In this document: positions 45,801 to 56,449 of the stretch, one piece after another
Numbering within the stretch: position 1 is the first letter of the stretch
Layout: each line of letters starts with the position of its first letter
Source of the DNA: [Phialemoniopsis] sp. UDSM-2020
Taxonomy: Eukaryota; Ascomycota; Sordariomycetes; Thyridiales; Thyridiaceae
Reading direction: 5' to 3'
Length of the DNA: 64,000 nucleotides
Assembly: GCA_018873225.1 (NCBI GenBank)
Contig: JAEILZ010000001.1
Location: 2,914,001 to 2,978,000 of the forward strand
The notes under the pieces: generated by a model
The model's database searches: none
What the model was told of the DNA's origin: nothing
Seen by the model: only the letters and a program-made list of their open reading frames with translations
Position numbers and translations under genes: made by a program

Positions 45801-46936
45801 TACAAAGTACTCCCAACAGCGAACATGATCATACACCCGTACCCGTCAAAAGGAGCCATTCTGACATTCTTTGCTTTTAGCCAGGCATATGTAGGATCCA
45901 GGCTCAGGACTAGTCGTTGATTAGCTCAGAATACTCTCGTGAGACAGTCTTCCCGGCAGCTTGGATGTATTATCACCGGAGTTCATCAGCATTACACACA
46001 TACAGACATACATTGATCTTTTGTTGCCCGGCTCTGGGGTCATGAATGAGCCACCCTACCCCATCACTGACAACCTTCGACGACATCATCGACAAGGGTG
46101 GTACATGCTGCATGCCCAGACTCGAGGGCGGCCTGGTCTGACGATCAGCCTCCCTTCACTCTCATTCGCTCTGGTGTAAGTGGCCCAGACCAGGGTTTCC
46201 CAACCTTGCCCCCCTTCCATAGTGCTGTACTCAGGTACTTACAGCCTTAGGGCTGTTGCCATCGGGAACCGCTTCTAGTATCTCGGGAGCTTGGTACTTG
46301 TGAGCTTCAACATGCAGTGGCCCCCTCGGTAGCGTCTTATATGCCTTGCAAGAGTCTCACTGTCCCAATCTTGCCCTTTCACCAGCCACTCCTCCCTGGA
46401 AGACTAACAAGAGTATTCTATCATTTGTATTGTCAGCCCATAGCCTTTCCAGATGTGACCAGGCAGCGTCCGCGCATGCTCTGGGCTTTCTCGCTTCTGC
46501 AAGTCCGAGACGTGGCCGGCTTACATGGCACTGAGCTGCCAGCCTCCTCTCTCGGCGAGGAGCTCACTGGTCCGGTACGTCTGTGCCGGTGACAAAAGTA
46601 TGTAAGTGACAAGGGCAGGGGACGTGGTCGTCTCTTTAGACTTGATCTTGTCCGAAAGGTGCAACCTGTTTCCAGTGCCCATCGACTCACATCCCCACTT
46701 GGTGTCACCCCCTCTGCGAACGACTTGCCCGACCCTGGAGCTTGACAGCCGATCACATTCGAGGGATTATCGTCACTTGTGCATGCTCGCCTGCTTGACC
46801 CAGCCATTCTAGCGTCATGCACTCGAGTGGGTGCGCCCTCTGCCCAGCGAAGGGACTGGTGAAGGCGAAAGATGTCATCGCTACGATTCGTCCCTTGGAC
46901 AACCTTGCCATGTCGTCCAACATACGCTCCCTCACT

Positions 46937-46994
46937 ACATAAAAACGAACCTCTGCTTCCTCCTTCCTTCCAGCCTCTTCCTTTCCTTTTCTCG
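46937..46994 (+). promoter_or_regulatory. core promoter of the wall-protein gene
   Basis: A TATA-like ACATAAAAAC at 46937-46946 is followed directly by a nearly pure pyrimidine tract at 46951-46994. This is the classical arrangement of a highly expressed filamentous-fungal promoter and puts the transcription start about 170 bp before the ATG at 47163. Confidence 0.5.
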
Positions 46995-47162
46995 TAACCC
47001 AGTCGTTAGTCTGCGTCTCTCAGCCAACCTCCTCTCGGTCTACCAGAGCAAGTAACTCCTTCGCTAAGGTTACTTATATACCCTCGCTCCAAAGCTGCCA
47101 GTGACCTTCGTTGTTGAAGCCAACCTTTCGCTCAGCCCCTCAAAACTACCAACACTACCAAA

Positions 47163-48026
47163 ATGAAGGCAGCTTTCGCACTTCTTGGTCTGGCCGTCTC
47201 GGCCCTGGCTGCCAACGTCCCTCGCGGCCAGCCTGGGCACGGCGATGGCGGCGGCTACCAGGTTATCACCACTACTACCCAAGTGGCGGTCTCTTATACC
47301 ACGATCTGCCCCGTGACTGAGACCAAGACGGCACCTGGAACTACTTACTACACCACCTACACGACCACCAGCATCTGTGAGACCCAGGTCCCGACCACAA
47401 TTTACCAGACTGTCACGGGCCCGGCCAAGACCGAGACGGCACAAGAGGTTGCCTACAGCACTCGCACCACTCTTTGCCCCGTCACAGAGACAAAGACCAT
47501 CGGCGGTGCCGTGCAGACTATTACCTGGACGTCCACCAGCCTCGTCGAGGTTGCCAAGCCCACCACCGTGGACGTGTACGTGACCTCCCAGACCACGGCC
47601 TACAAGACGGTCGACACGTACGTCACCACGACCTGCCCGGTCACCACCTACACGACCGTCGTCAAGGGCGAGACCGTCGTCCGCACCGAGACCAACACAA
47701 AGTACGTGACCGTGTCGACGGCCTACGTCGTCACCGAGGTCGTCCCCGTCACCAAGACCAAGGAGGTCGACACCACCATCGCCGTGACCGTCGGCGACTC
47801 CAAGACCGTGACCCAGTACCCGGAGACCTGGGTCACCGTCAACGGCACGCTCTACACCACCCAGTCCAAGGCCCCCGCGACCGTCACCCAGCCCGTGACG
47901 CACACCACCAGCGCGAGCGCGACGTCCGCCAGCGCCCCGGTGCAAGTCACCAACGCCGCCCAGGCGAAGCAGGCTCCTGCCGTGGCCCTGTTCGCCGGTG
48001 TCCTCGGTGCTCTGGCCCTGATCTAA
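47163..48026 (+). CDS. secreted Thr-rich GPI-anchored cell-wall protein
   Basis: One exon, 287 aa. A signal peptide (MKAAFALLGLAVSALA) is followed by a mature chain very rich in Thr, Val and Tyr and poor in charge. The short motif CPVTETKT occurs twice (with TTIC and TTLC before it) and a third variant is TTTCPVTTYTT, so the chain is a degenerate repeat of beta-rich, heavily O-glycosylatable units. The C-terminus has small residues (TNAAQAKQAP) and then a hydrophobic tail (AVALFAGVLGALALI) with no charged end, which is a GPI-attachment signal. It should sit on the plasma membrane or wall. Codons end almost always in C in the second half, which suggests strong expression. A specific function such as adhesion is only inference. 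Confidence 0.85.
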   Translation: MKAAFALLGLAVSALAANVPRGQPGHGDGGGYQVITTTTQVAVSYTTICPVTETKTAPGTTYYTTYTTTSICETQVPTTIYQTVTGPAKTETAQEVAYSTRTTLCPVTETKTIGGAVQTITWTSTSLVEVAKPTTVDVYVTSQTTAYKTVDTYVTTTCPVTTYTTVVKGETVVRTETNTKYVTVSTAYVVTEVVPVTKTKEVDTTIAVTVGDSKTVTQYPETWVTVNGTLYTTQSKAPATVTQPVTHTTSASATSASAPVQVTNAAQAKQAPAVALFAGVLGALALI

Positions 48027-49312
48027 GCACCTACTTTCCCATACAGGAAAAGCTCATCGGGCATTCCTGATATGACATTTCATATCTTTCTTCATCACAC
48101 CTTTCTCCCGAGAATGTTTGAAAGAACATGACCGTTGGACCAGCATTTCTCCTATATAAAAGGGCTTTCATTCAGAACATAGCCGTGGGTTTATGGGACC
48201 AACGGCACGGGTAAACGACTTTTCTCTTTGGGCATGTTACGGCCTTTTACGCTCATTATGATCATGACACACAAAGACGCCATGTATTTGGAGACAGGCG
48301 CAAGGCATCGGAAGGCGGGAAGAAGCATATTGGTGGGGAGTAATTCAGGAGGTTTCTCGTTGACCATGTCGAATCACCAGGGACTGGGAATGGGATTTAA
48401 TGGAGGAAAGGACGGATAGGGCGTTTCTTTCAGCCCAGTTGAGGTGTAATATTCTTGTACATACATTACTTTTTTAAGGATCATATAGCCGGCGCAATAG
48501 AAATGCATCGAAAGAAGTCTAGCGTTCAGTGATCACCTGCATTTTGAATGGATCCGAGACTAGAAACCCAGTGCACTTCAGAGATCACGATGGATCGACA
48601 AAGCAGACAACAAGAGTGTGGCTGGGTGCTTGTGGCGATGTTTCAAGGTGTCAGGACAGGCGAAATACCTCGTAGATCACTACAAGAGAGATATTGCTCT
48701 TGAGGCATAATGAACAAGTAACTACGACGTCAAGCCGGGTTTGAGATTATTTCGCCCACTCACCCAGATCCCCGGTTCTTTGCGCTACCAAGACCAGGTT
48801 TTCTCTGGCTTATTTCTCCTGATATAGCTGTCGTCATTCAGAGTCCGGGTCCGACTCGAAGCTTGAGTGTGTGTAGCTCCGGTATTCTGCAGACCGTCCT
48901 GGCTCGCCGCTGTCTGACATATAGACTCGGACTGCCGATATAGCCCTATAGTACGTCACCCCTAAGCTTGGAGGGTGCCATCGCGTCAGTGTACTGACAT
49001 AATGAACAACGACACCTCATCATCGGGATTTCATCAACACACATGCTCTTCGGAGCATGCCCCTCGAGAGTCTTGGGTGGCAGCAGGCCAAGGGAACAAA
49101 AGAAAGGGAATGGCAGTGAAACATCAAACAGAAGGAGAAAAAAACGCCTTACAGACCGCAGAGCTGCAGTGCACCGGGAGTTTCCGTGCGGCGTACCACG
49201 TTGTCCCGAGACAAGGTGCTCAGATGATGTGCCACCAGCATGTCTTACAGAGAAGCAGAACGCACACTGAATAGATGCGGGCTGGTACCGGTCACTGACA
49301 AACGGGCCTGAA
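48027..49312. other. intergenic, 1.3 kb
   Basis: Contains the 3' UTR of the wall-protein gene. Other frames here look random; no gene seen. Confidence 0.4.
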
Positions 49313-49768
49313 TCACCTGATTTGTGAAGGAAAGAGTTGTTGCCGGCACGGCTCGAGTGGTTGCGTGTCTCTCTCACACTGCATCCTCTGCGCCATCTCC
49401 CGGGTCCGCCATGCAAACGCCCGTTCGGGAGTGTTTTCGTATGAGTCGGGCGGTAGAATGTCCACTTCTTGATACCGCGGGTCCTCGTGTCGGCGGTAAC
49501 ACTCTCTGCAGGCGCTGTGTCTAGGGACGGGCATGGCTCGAAGCTTGTGCCTGAGCACAAAGACGTAATGCGCTTTGCCGTCAGGGTGGAATCGAAGCAG
49601 CAGTGAGCCGACCCGGGGTTTGACGTCTCCACAAGGATGCAAGCAACCTCGATGGTCGGGTACGACGCCGTCCCTTCGAGGTGAGTAATGACTTTGGAGG
49701 TAAAAATGCGGCTTCTCGTATTGCATCGTATCTAAAACCCAGAGTAAGGTTTCTGGATCTATATGCAT
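49313..49768 (-). CDS. doubtful small hypothetical protein
   Basis: An open frame of 151 codons that reads more like protein than its neighbours: KPRVGSLLLRFHPDGKAHY, the motif HSACRECYRRHED, and PPDSYENTPERAFAWRTRE are balanced in composition. I recognise no family. The 5' part (before about 49690) is less convincing and the true gene may begin with a spliced exon. It could also be a remnant or chance. Confidence 0.3.
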   Translation of the reverse strand: MHIDPETLLWVLDTMQYEKPHFYLQSHYSPRRDGVVPDHRGCLHPCGDVKPRVGSLLLRFHPDGKAHYVFVLRHKLRAMPVPRHSACRECYRRHEDPRYQEVDILPPDSYENTPERAFAWRTREMAQRMQCERDTQPLEPCRQQLFPSQIR

Positions 49769-50114
49769 GTCTCTCTGTCTCTCTTTCCTCTCGCGAATGA
49801 TGATGATTCCAGAAGCATCTCAACGCCAAACAGATGATTCTATCAGAGGGTATCAAATGGTATCGCTCCCGCTGGCTGTGCTTGCCTACTCTCCCTCCGA
49901 ATTCCCCGATATGCAGCTCGGAGGTATACAATCTCTCAATGGGGCCCGGGCGTCCACTTCAATGACTTTGCGCTTTACTTGATCTCTTCCCGCTATGATA
50001 CTGGGCTTGCCGTTGATGATGGCGTGTCAGAACGGTAGAGCTCGCTCTTCTTGCTCTCTTTCTGTCCCTGGGTGATTCTTTCCCTGTTGCGTTTTATCAT
50101 GAGACCATGTGCGC
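49769..50114. other. short intergenic before SLC1 3' end
   Basis: About 350 bp; contains the SLC1 3' UTR. Nothing else seen. Confidence 0.4.
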
Positions 50115-51079
50115 TCACCGCGTCTTGACATCGACACCGCTAGCCTTGGTCGCGCCATTGGTACCGAAGCTTGCGGGAATGGGAACGGGCTGGCCCTTGG
50201 CTTTGGCGCTCAAGTTGATAAGCTCCTTCAGCATGAGCTCGCGGACAGTGCCGGTGAGCTCGTTCACGTCGTCTGCCGTAAGGCCCTCTGTCGGAATAGG
50301 CTCCAACACTTTCAATATTTGTTAGCCACTGCATGTGAACACCAATCATTTGAGTAATTCGAGCGCTTACCCTTGACGGGAATCTTCCCCGATTTGAAGA
50401 CCATGTCCTTGATGGACAGAATGTGGCTGTAGTTGGCGACAACGCAGGGAACAATAGGGACACCGGCCTGGACCGCGAGGTGGAATGCGCCCTTCTTGAA
50501 AGGCAGCAGCATCGGTTCCTTGGCGTTGCTTCGGGTACCCTCGGGGAACATATAGACGCTCTGTCTGCTGCCACGGATGGCTTCGGCAGCGCCACGCATC
50601 GCCTCCCTGGCATCCTTGCTGTTGGCGCGGTCGATGAAGATGCTGCCGCTCAGGCGCATGAACCAGCCCAAGAATGGCACGCTCTTGAGCTGGGCCTTGG
50701 CCGTCACGCTGCAGTACTTGGGGAACATGCATCCAAGCATTAGAACATCGAGGGCCGTCTGGTGGTTGCCGATGAAGACAGCTGGACGGGTCTTGCCCAG
50801 GTAGTTGTTGGGATCTTCAATCTCAAAAGTAATGCCGGTGCTGAGAGCCATGACAAATTTGAAGGAGCGAGCGGTGGCCCATTGCGAGATCTGCCAGTTG
50901 CCGGTGAGGCGCAGGACGATGGAGGCTATCACTCCATAGATAGCGCAGATGACGAGAGAGAGGTAAGAGGCCAGGAGGCGGGCTGCAAAGGCCGCCTTGG
51001 GGATGACGAACGAGAGCATGTAGAAAGCGACGGTGAGTGCGGTGTAGCCAACCAAGAAATAGCTCAAGTATTGAAACAT
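50115..51079 (-). CDS. SLC1: 1-acyl-sn-glycerol-3-phosphate acyltransferase
   Basis: Two exons on the minus strand, 50371-51079 and 50115-50308 (300 aa), intron 62 nt. The enzyme acylates lysophosphatidic acid to phosphatidic acid, the precursor of phospholipids and storage lipids, at ER and lipid droplets. Two N-terminal hydrophobic stretches (about 2-24 and 28-56) anchor it. The PlsC domain shows acyltransferase motif I NHQTALD (105-111, catalytic His106 and Asp111), the glycerol-phosphate motif FPEGTRS (178-184), and VPIVPCV (207-213). Splicing joins GKIPVK to VLEPIPTEGLT, a typical family sequence. Length matches yeast Slc1 (303 aa). It is divergent from the DENND11-like gene. Confidence 0.96.
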
Positions 51080-52393
51080 CGTGAAGAATCCAATCCCAGT
51101 TGCGGGGTACCCCTGTTCCCTCTTTTGCTATGCCAAGACAAAGAGTTGATGATGAATTTGTCTTGTTGTCTTGCTTTTTCTCTTGGAAGAAAGGAGCCAA
51201 GATCGATGCGTGAGGCTGAGCGAGTAGCTTGCCAGGGCGCACACCGAGTTGCTGAAGCACTGCCTGCAGTTATGAATTCGAGGTTTGAAAGACTCGAGAA
51301 CTAAGAGACAAAGAGGCTGGCCTGTGTTTTGAGTCTTGCTGCTGCAGAATACCAAAAGGATAGGCTGGATGATCAGAGCAGTGATAACAGTAAATTTCAG
51401 GACCAGGCAGATCACCAGAACATGGAGATCACGTTCACGTTCAAGTTCCGAGTGATGTCTCCTCTTGGTCGTTGCCCGCTGGTCATGACAGGCGAATGGT
51501 GGCGACGATTGGCTGGGAAGGGTTGGGTCAGACTCCACCCACGATGGGGGACCACCTAAATTTTTGCTCTTTTGGCGCAGTGTGTGGGAGCTGAAAAGTG
51601 CCGAGGATCAGTTTTTGGTTGGGGGCACGGGGGGTTTCAGCACGTTGTTCAGGCATGAGACAGCCCAAGGGCGGGGGCGCTACAGCACCAGTAGGCCGGT
51701 GCGGGCCCTCAACGCGCGCGCTGCGTCAGTGGGAACATTTGAGTTTTGTGGGGATGGATATTTCTCGCCCTTCAAGTACCACCGGATTGCTGTGCTGTGT
51801 TTCTTGTGGCTTTCCACATTCTCAAAGAGACGGCTCAACGGGAGCATCTACTCCGTCGAGAGTCGACGAGAGACCAAATAGAATCTTGTCAGGTAAAATT
51901 CAAGCATGTGATTCATACTTAATCTCATTCAGAGACTGGCGAGAGTGCCAGCACTTGAGGGAAGCCTTAGCTAGGGGCACATGCATCACGTGGATAACCT
52001 GTTGATTGCTGCTGTCTAATCGCTGGCGCAGACGCCCACCCCGGTGCCGACTGGAGCCTGCTATCTAACTGATAAGTAAACGTGCGTGCGTTAGCTCTAC
52101 TTCGTACATGGAGGGACCGTGCCGAACCGGCACCCTGAGAGCTTTGACGTACGTTACTTCACGCGCGCGCATCCTCTCAAGGGAAGCATCCTATGGCATT
52201 GAGATCTGTACCAACACCAGCCTAATCTCGCAAGGCTATCGCCAACCAATTGTTTTCAACTCTTGATGAGGCTGCGGGGACCGCAGAAGCCTGGTCCTCC
52301 CCCTTCTTGAGGCGCCCAATGGCACAGGTCTGAGACTGCGAGCAGACCATTGCAACAACCCCAATTCCCAAGCGTGACCCTAGCTCTCGAGAT
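51080..52393. promoter_or_regulatory. divergent SLC1/DENND11-like intergenic
   Basis: 1.3 kb between divergent start codons; holds both promoters. No further gene seen. Confidence 0.45.
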
Positions 52394-54448
52394 ATGGCTG
52401 CATCGCGAAGAGGGCAACCGCCCTTGTCCGTCCGCCTACCTGGTGGCCCCAATGTTCTACCCGACCTACCGCCAATCTCCGCCCTGTTCCTGATCGATTT
52501 CGACGTCAAGGCCGGCTATACCATCACCTGGAAGCGAGCTGTGCAGGGCCTCGAGTTGGAAGGTGTCGTTGAATACAAGAGCCTGCCCTCTGGTCTGCAC
52601 GCTGTGCCCGATGACCTGATATACTTTGTTCACGACGAGGGCTATGCTGGGCTGAGCGCGTTTGTCAACAAGCCGACCGACGACGAGGAGAGTCGCCATG
52701 CGCGCATGATCGCAGTTGGTGTGCTCGTGCCTCTGAGCTATGGGCGGTTAGGGCGAGCGTGGAGGCATGCCGAGGGGCTCAAGGAGATGGCTGCGTACGT
52801 CTACATAGCATGGCTGCCCCTACTTTGGTTTTGCGTGTACTAATTTCCGTGGCCATCTGGTAGACAATTGGTCGCAGACAAAAAGCAGACAAAGGTCCTC
52901 GAGCGATATTGGGAGATGAACGGCGCAAAGGAAGCACCCGCACAACAACAAGCCTCAGACTCGCCGCTTAGCTCGCCATCCGTAACCTTTGCTTCATCAC
53001 GGCCAGCCTCCGGGAAGGGACATACTAGAAAGAGGTCCGCCTCGGATGGCGCGGCCCTGATCCCTCCTGGTCACAGACTATCACCGTTTCACCCTGCCTG
53101 GAGCTTGACGACGCTTCTGCACACCTTTGGCCCGTTGATTTTTCCCATTCATAGGGCTGCCCTGCTTCGCAAGAGAATACTGATTTCCACACATGCCCCA
53201 GTGCACGAGGCATGCAACTTTGGTAAGCGCCCGGAACCCCTTTCTTTACCTCATAGAGGTATCTCTAACAACGACCCAATAGTATATAATATCTCTATCC
53301 TTGCCAATATCCCTCTGTCAGTCCTGGATATTCTAGAAACCTCTGCACCGGCACAGCGGATGCGGCCGCTATTTACAATTGGTGTTCATGACATTCCTTT
53401 CCTGTTGGAGGATCGGGCTGCATCGAAACGACGAGACTCGACGGATGCTGGTTTGGAAGATGAGACCTCATCGGGCTGGATAGCCTGCACAACCGACAGC
53501 ATTCTGGCTTCGAAGGACGATCTTTGGGATGTCTTAGTCACCATGCCACCCGCCCATTCAGCCGATGCCAAGGAACACGTTTGGCCGACTGTCGAACGGC
53601 CCAAGGGATTAGCGCTCAAAGCTACGCAGCGAGATCTACGTCGTTTCAAAACCCTCAAGGCAGGTCTAGCGAGACTTTCAACTGTGGCTGCACAGGAGAA
53701 CAGCACCACGCCGTCGGAGCGCGGCCCCGCAAACACTCACCGCACGCGACCGTCTACTTCATCTGGTCGTAGCGCCATCCTGTCGGAAGACGACGATGCA
53801 GTCATGATTGCGGACGCTTCAGAGAAAGTTATCGAGCCATCGACTTGGGCCGCCCTTGCCTATAGCGGCTTCATGTGGTGGGCAAGCGCAGGAGAACAGC
53901 GCCGTACAGAAGAGGCGGAGGAGTCGGCGCATGATGCCTCGCTTCTCGCAGATCTAGCACCGCCCATGCCACAGAGGAATAGTAGCATGAGCCTCGCGAG
54001 TGCTGGAGCGCTGGTCGACTCCGTGTCATCGCTCACAGCACGGCGCACCACAGAAGGTGGCGAGGAGACTCAACAGGAGGAGGAGGAGCGCGCAAAGACG
54101 GAGCTGGCGATCATTGCCTACTTCCACCGGCTGACGACACAGCTGTTCTCCGTGCTGTCCGATGTAGTGGAGAGCTCCGATGAAGACGACGAACTGGAGA
54201 TGAGCCCAACGGGAGGAGACGGCGCGGACAGCCCTGAGGACTCGGCCCTCTTGTCGGAAGGCGAGAACGAGTCGGAGCTGCCTCTGAGCCGAGTGCGTGT
54301 CGATAGCGATGTGCTGAACAACATGGGCTTGGACGTGTGGAGTCACGAGGATGCTGCGTTTGTTAGAGAGCTGACGGCTAGGTACTTCCTGCGGCGGGCG
54401 TATGTCGAGGGCAAAGGTGTAGAAGTCTGTGGTGTTCGTGTCTGTTAA
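52394..54448 (+). CDS. DENND11/LCHN-like DENN-domain protein
   Basis: Three exons: 52394-52794, 52864-53222, 53283-54448 (641 aa). The sequence fits the fungal DENND11 (LCHN, formerly DUF2347/DUF4484) family: SALFLIDFDVKAGYTITWKR near 29-48, a loop region with a basic Ser-rich insertion (about 160-200), and HPAWSLTTLLHTFGPLIF then HRAALLRKRILI at about 210-241, the hallmark of the DENN core. Residues after about 300 are more variable, with the segment AALAYSGFMWWASAGEQ and two acidic Ser clusters. DENN proteins are exchange factors or regulators of Rab GTPases, so a role in membrane traffic is inferred. The second intron is 60 nt, a multiple of three, and has no stop in frame. Confidence 0.82.
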
Positions 54449-54774
54449 AGAGCCGCCAGCCCACATGAAGCGGCTGCCTAGAGTCGTAATCCTTTTCGAT
54501 TTCCTTATATATCCATTGCTGGTCAAGGAAGGGGAAGAAGACCATGCAAGAAGCATTGGTCAATAAAGATCATCCATAGGGAGGTTAATGGTATACCAAA
54601 AAGAAGAAATCGGAGAGTCGCTACGCCACACAACATGAACTTGAGAAACTTGAGGCGCAGCATGGCATCAGTACAAACACATGGCATCGACGAGGTCCAA
54701 TCGATTGGAATGTGTACCGCACAGTGCAACGCAGAACCACACTCCCAAAGCATTTACATATTTCGATTGGGGCT
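54449..54774. other. convergent 3' region
   Basis: About 330 bp between the stop codons of two convergent genes; 3' UTR sequence only. Confidence 0.5.
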
Positions 54775-55863
54775 TTATAGCTTCGCGCTCTTCTGCGCTT
54801 CACCCGGCGGTAGCAATACAACATCCTGATAAGGTAGCCCGAGGAACTTGTAGACGAAATGAAACCTAGAGAGAGGGTCAATATGCCAGGCTCGCCAGGA
54901 ACACACCCTCTATCTCAAGCGGGAAAGTTACAATACACTTACCTGTCGCCTCCGAAGAACGGCTCTTCCTCGCCAGCATCATTGCGCACCCATAACCACG
55001 GTAGTCCATACGCACCCTTGTCCCCGACCTCTTGCACAGCCTGTCGAAGACGATCTTTCATCTCTTGCGAATTTGCAGCCTCGACCATCTTGGACACTTC
55101 TTCTTCCGAGAACAGGCGTTTAGAGTTTGCGTATGACCCATCAGGCCCATTGAAGTCCTCGGGGGCTTCACTGAGTGCTTCTGCCAGGCCGCCCGGCGCG
55201 CCCAGATCGATTGTGGGAGGCGACCACCGTCTGTGGAACATGTAATGGAACGCTTTTTGGAAAATCTCGGGCGGATAGTTTGCTTTGATATAAGTGAGAG
55301 CACGCATTGGCTTGGAAGGCGTATGGTCAGCTTGACAGTGGACTCGAGATCAGGCCTGCCGGATTCAGGGCCCAGCAGACAGACGGATTCAACATACAAT
55401 AGCCGTGTTCGAAGGACCCTTGACACGCTTCGGAAGAGAAAGCTCTATGCCAGCCTTATCGGCCGACCGCCGCCAGTCGAAGAGTCCATGCTGGAGCTTA
55501 GCTGGAATGACCCATGGCGGCTTATCGTTACCTGTGGCGCGTCTTAGAGATGATGACGAGGCTGTTAAGCCGAGGGTACACTGTGACAACTCACCTTTAG
55601 CAGCGCCCACTGCGGGTAGCCAAGCGGGATGAAATCTGGAATGACAAAGTGAGCAGAGTGGGTGTGAGGTGGGAAATGCAAATGACTTACTCGATTTCTA
55701 CGCCGTGTGCCTTGAGGTTCTCCAAGTCTTTCAAGAGGTATATGAAAGCAAAGTAGCTGTAAAGGGATGCTGGAAATGCGGGTAAGCGACCAGGACACGG
55801 CAACTGCCGGGTAACGAAAGTGAACATACCTAGATCAAAGTAAAAGTCAATTCGCTTCCCCAT
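54775..55863 (-). CDS. kappa-class glutathione S-transferase (DsbA-like)
   Basis: Six exons on the minus strand: 55830-55863, 55691-55769, 55595-55635, 55398-55531, 54943-55310, 54775-54865 (248 aa); every junction is GT-AG and in phase. GST kappa conjugates glutathione to small electrophiles; the fold is thioredoxin-like with an inserted helical domain, shared with 2-hydroxychromene-2-carboxylate isomerase. Start MGKRIDFYFDLASLYSYFAF gives the active-site Ser region; GNDKPPWVIPAKLQHG matches the substrate-binding loop GNKPP; AYGLPWLWV is the cis-Pro loop; and EEPFFGGDRFHFVYKFLGLP the C-terminal strand-helix. The protein ends SAKL, so AKL is a PTS1; mammalian GSTK1 ends ARL. Peroxisomal location is a strong inference. 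Small exons make the gene easy to misannotate. Confidence 0.9.
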
Positions 55864-56449
55864 GGTGAATCCTTGCTGTGAATTTGACACTTTCAACAAT
55901 TATTCGCGATCTGTGCCTCAGATGGTGTCATCAACAAGGAGGGTAGGGAAGATGTTGTCTGACGGGTCTCACTTGAGCGCAGTTGAGGGGTGGGTGGTGG
56001 TGGCCCATGATCTCAACTTGCCTCGGCTTGTGATTGTCGCAGTAAGCTACCCACAACCCACCTAGGTCAATCCCGATCACTACCTAGTCGGCACATCCCT
56101 ACGTAATGAGCACTGGGTACAACAATATCACTCTTCACCAGACTGTATAACTGCCGGAATAACTTAACCATGAGGGCAGTTGGCATACTTTCAAGTTGCC
56201 GCATTACATGTACGGTACTCTACATATTGCTGGTTAATGTCACAACACCATGTCAACTCAAGCATGCGCCCAGCAAAATATCAGACAATTCTCCAGGAAG
56301 CTAAGTTGGACAACTTTGCGCTGCCGCACTCAAATATGTCTATTTTCATCAATTTGTAGTACATTTATGTCCTCAGGGTATCTCTGCCGATTCCAAACGC
56401 CGCCAATGCAATATTATGACAAGACACAAGGCTGCTGCACCATGAGTGG
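55864..56449. promoter_or_regulatory. GST promoter and SWC5 3' flank
   Basis: 590 bp. It should hold the GST promoter (minus strand) and the SWC5 3' UTR. No gene seen. Confidence 0.45.

Larger units (their letters stand above)
41645..47162. other. 5.5-kb gene-free stretch
   Basis: No supportable gene between the Zn2Cys6 gene and the cell-wall protein gene. It holds a 22-bp direct repeat (listed separately), a pyrimidine-rich leader-like stretch near 45230-45280 ending in an ATG at 45281 that opens a 47-codon frame (to 45424), and the core promoter of the wall-protein gene at its right end. Composition is ordinary and I see no transposon domain. Confidence 0.45.

Noticed and set aside
47070..47945. 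291-codon minus-strand frame opposite the wall-protein gene
   Set aside because: Its Gly/Asp/Val-rich pattern is the reverse complement of Thr/Val codons; the sense frame has a signal peptide and GPI tail.
48946..49632. 228-codon minus frame overlapping the small doubtful ORF
   Set aside because: High Cys/Ser/Arg content without pattern; the other frame at 49313-49768 looks better.
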